This document shows positions 5,465 through 6,438 of a stretch of DNA of 6,438 nt, one piece after another. Under the pieces are notes generated by a model. The model worked only from the letters and a program-made list of their open reading frames with translations. It searched no databases and was not told the DNA's origin. Every line of letters begins with the position of its first letter. Within the stretch, counting starts at the first letter, position 1. Location: contig DBME01000125.1 of assembly GCA_002298155.1 (NCBI GenBank), positions 1 through 6,438 on the forward strand. Reading direction: 5' to 3'. Both the position numbers and the translations under genes were made by a program. The DNA comes from Holophagaceae bacterium UBA706. Lineage in GTDB: Bacteria; Acidobacteriota; Holophagae; Holophagales; Holophagaceae.

Positions 5465-6046
5465 TCATGGAAAGGGATGCCCGTCCCGGAACCCGGGTTC
5501 CGGGAAGGCCGCCACGGGGGCCACGGCCATGGGCCAGCCGTCCTTGAAATAGGCCTCCTTGTACTTGACGTAGCGGGAGCCTACGCTGGCCACCAGCTCG
5601 CGCTGGGCGGCGGTGAGGTCCTTGCGCACGGTGGCGGGCCAGCCCGCAACCAGGGTGCCGGGAGGCGCCACGAAGCCCTCCTTGAGAAGGGAACCGGCGG
5701 CCACCAGGCAGCCCTCACCCACCTCCGCGCCGTCCATGACGGTCGTGCTCATGCCCACCAGGGCGCCCCGGCGCACGGTGCACCCGTGGAGCATGACGTT
5801 GTGGGCGATGCTCACGTCCTCCTCGAGGGTCAGGGACCAGCGGCCGTTCGTGACGTGCAGGCAGCAGAAGTCCTGGATGTTGGTGCGGTCGCCGATGACG
5901 ATGGCGTTCACGTCGCCCCGGAGCACGCAGTTGAACCATACGGAGACGTCGTCCCCGAGCTGGACGTCGCCCAGGACCGTGGCGTTGGGCGCCACCAGGA
6001 CCCGGCTGCCGATGCGGGGGGCCATGCCTTGGAAGGGTAGTATCAC
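5465..6046 (-). CDS. gamma-carbonic-anhydrase-like left-handed beta-helix protein
   Basis: The 193-residue protein belongs to the gamma carbonic anhydrase/YrdA/PaaY hexapeptide-repeat family, which forms trimers of left-handed beta-helices with zinc sites between subunits. Hexapeptide-type repeats run from about residue 12 to 137. The three metal-binding histidines are present: His64 in CLHVTN, His82 and His87 in IAHNVMLHGC. The family residues Arg43 and Asp45 (RGDVN) and Gln58-Asp59 (NIQD) are also there. A C-terminal helix follows (TAAQRELVASVGSRYVKYKEAYF), as in YrdA. Many relatives have no measurable carbonic anhydrase activity, so activity is not assured. The start is GTG, with GAGGTG at 6051-6056 four bases upstream; an ATG at codon 8 is a weaker option. 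The TGA stop overlaps a possible ATG of the next gene. Divergent to it is an aminotransferase gene 68 bases away. Confidence 0.88.
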   Translation of the reverse strand: MILPFQGMAPRIGSRVLVAPNATVLGDVQLGDDVSVWFNCVLRGDVNAIVIGDRTNIQDFCCLHVTNGRWSLTLEEDVSIAHNVMLHGCTVRRGALVGMSTTVMDGAEVGEGCLVAAGSLLKEGFVAPPGTLVAGWPATVRKDLTAAQRELVASVGSRYVKYKEAYFKDGWPMAVAPVAAFPEPGFRDGHPFP

Positions 6047-6050
6047 GCGT

Positions 6051-6056
6051 CACCTC
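6051..6056 (-). promoter_or_regulatory. ribosome binding site supporting the GTG start of the gamma-CA-like gene
   Basis: GAGGTG lies four bases before the GTG at 6046, with a second GGAGG a few bases further upstream. The ATG at codon 8 has no comparable site, so the GTG start is favoured. Confidence 0.6.
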
Positions 6057-6114
6057 GCCTCCCAACATACACGCGGGGCGCAGGGGCGCTATCGTAAGAA
6101 AAACGGGTGCGGAC

Positions 6115-6438
6115 ATGCTTGAACATCTCATTCCAAACCGACGGAACCTGCCCGGGGAGGACGCCATCTTCGTGCTCAACGCCGAGGCCATGGGCCGGCG
6201 CGCCAAGGGCGAGGACATCCTCAACGCCACGGTGGGCGCCCTGCTGGACGACGAAGGCCGCATGGTGGTGCTGGACACCGTGATGAGGACCTGGGCCGCC
6301 CTCACTTCGCCCGAGGTGGCCCCCTACGCGCCCATCTCCGGCGACCCGGCCTTCCTGGACGCCCTGGTGCGCCGGCACTGGCCGGATCTCGCCTGCGCCG
6401 CCGGATGCGCCACGCCCGGCGGCAGCGGGGCCCTGGCC
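6115..6438 (+). CDS. class I/II PLP-dependent aminotransferase, N-terminal part (runs off the window)
   Basis: The frame is open from the ATG at 6115 to the window end, giving 108 codons with no stop, so only the N-terminal quarter or so of a fold-type I aminotransferase is visible. MLEHLIPNRRNLPGEDAIFVLN is followed by AEAMGRRAKGEDILNATVGALLDDEGRMVVLDTVMRTW. This is the pattern of aspartate/aromatic aminotransferases of the class I/II group, where a helix leads to the N-A-T-x-G substrate-carboxylate segment. YAPISGDPAFLDALV (71-85) and ATPGGSGAL (99-107) follow; the latter is the Gly-rich turn that binds the PLP phosphate. The catalytic lysine lies beyond the window. Upstream there is only a weak Shine-Dalgarno-like stretch (GGGTGCGGAC). 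The gene is transcribed divergently from the gamma-CA-like gene, so a shared control region of 68 bases lies between them. Substrate specificity cannot be told from this part. Confidence 0.85.
   Translation, partial: MLEHLIPNRRNLPGEDAIFVLNAEAMGRRAKGEDILNATVGALLDDEGRMVVLDTVMRTWAALTSPEVAPYAPISGDPAFLDALVRRHWPDLACAAGCATPGGSGALA

Noticed and set aside
3760..6040. Plus-strand open frames antisense to rplM, the PseG-like gene and the gamma-CA-like gene (189, 195 and 187 codons)
   Set aside because: Same shadow pattern: no domain, no convincing ribosome binding site, and complete overlap with well-supported genes.
5715..6378. Minus-strand open frames of 196 and 111 codons over the divergent gap and aminotransferase
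   Set aside because: They are antisense to the aminotransferase or out of frame with the gamma-CA-like gene. They are Arg/Pro/His-rich with no domain.

Overview
This is a GC-rich bacterial chromosomal window made mostly of housekeeping genes. Eight complete genes lie on the minus strand, and the 5' part of one divergent gene lies on the plus strand at the right edge. The protein set suggests a high-GC Gram-negative-type bacterium. The short 221-residue EF-Ts, the order rplM-rpsI-rpsB-tsf, and tsf being followed by fabD instead of pyrH-frr would fit Acidobacteriota (Holophaga/Geothrix-like) or a deltaproteobacterial-type lineage. That placement is a guess from protein feel and gene order, not a search result.

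Reading in the direction of transcription (right to left): a gamma-carbonic-anhydrase-like hexapeptide protein (5465-6046) is followed by a PseG/MurG-like nucleotide-sugar enzyme (4326-5399). Next comes a good sigma-70-type promoter (4289-4317) that should drive rplM (L13) and rpsI (S9). A 151-bp gap packed with hairpins then precedes rpsB (S2) and tsf (EF-Ts), which are separated by another strong hairpin. One more hairpin separates tsf from fabD (malonyl-CoA:ACP transacylase). A small YqiA-type alpha/beta-hydrolase begins 7 bases after the fabD stop. At the far right, reading left to right, is the N-terminal 108 codons of a class I/II PLP-dependent aminotransferase.

Functionally, the centre of the window is translation machinery: two 30S proteins, one 50S protein and one elongation factor. 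Type II fatty-acid synthesis (fabD) is attached downstream. The intergenic regions are short and structured. Three of the hairpins carry TTCG at their apex on the transcribed strand, including one exact C(TTCG)G tetraloop. This suggests RNA-level control or processing between the ribosomal protein genes.

No mobile element, CRISPR array, tRNA, rRNA or obviously novel multi-gene system was seen. The points most worth a second look are the rpsI-rpsB leader structure, the orphan PseG-like enzyme with its ambiguous start, and the tsf-fabD linkage.
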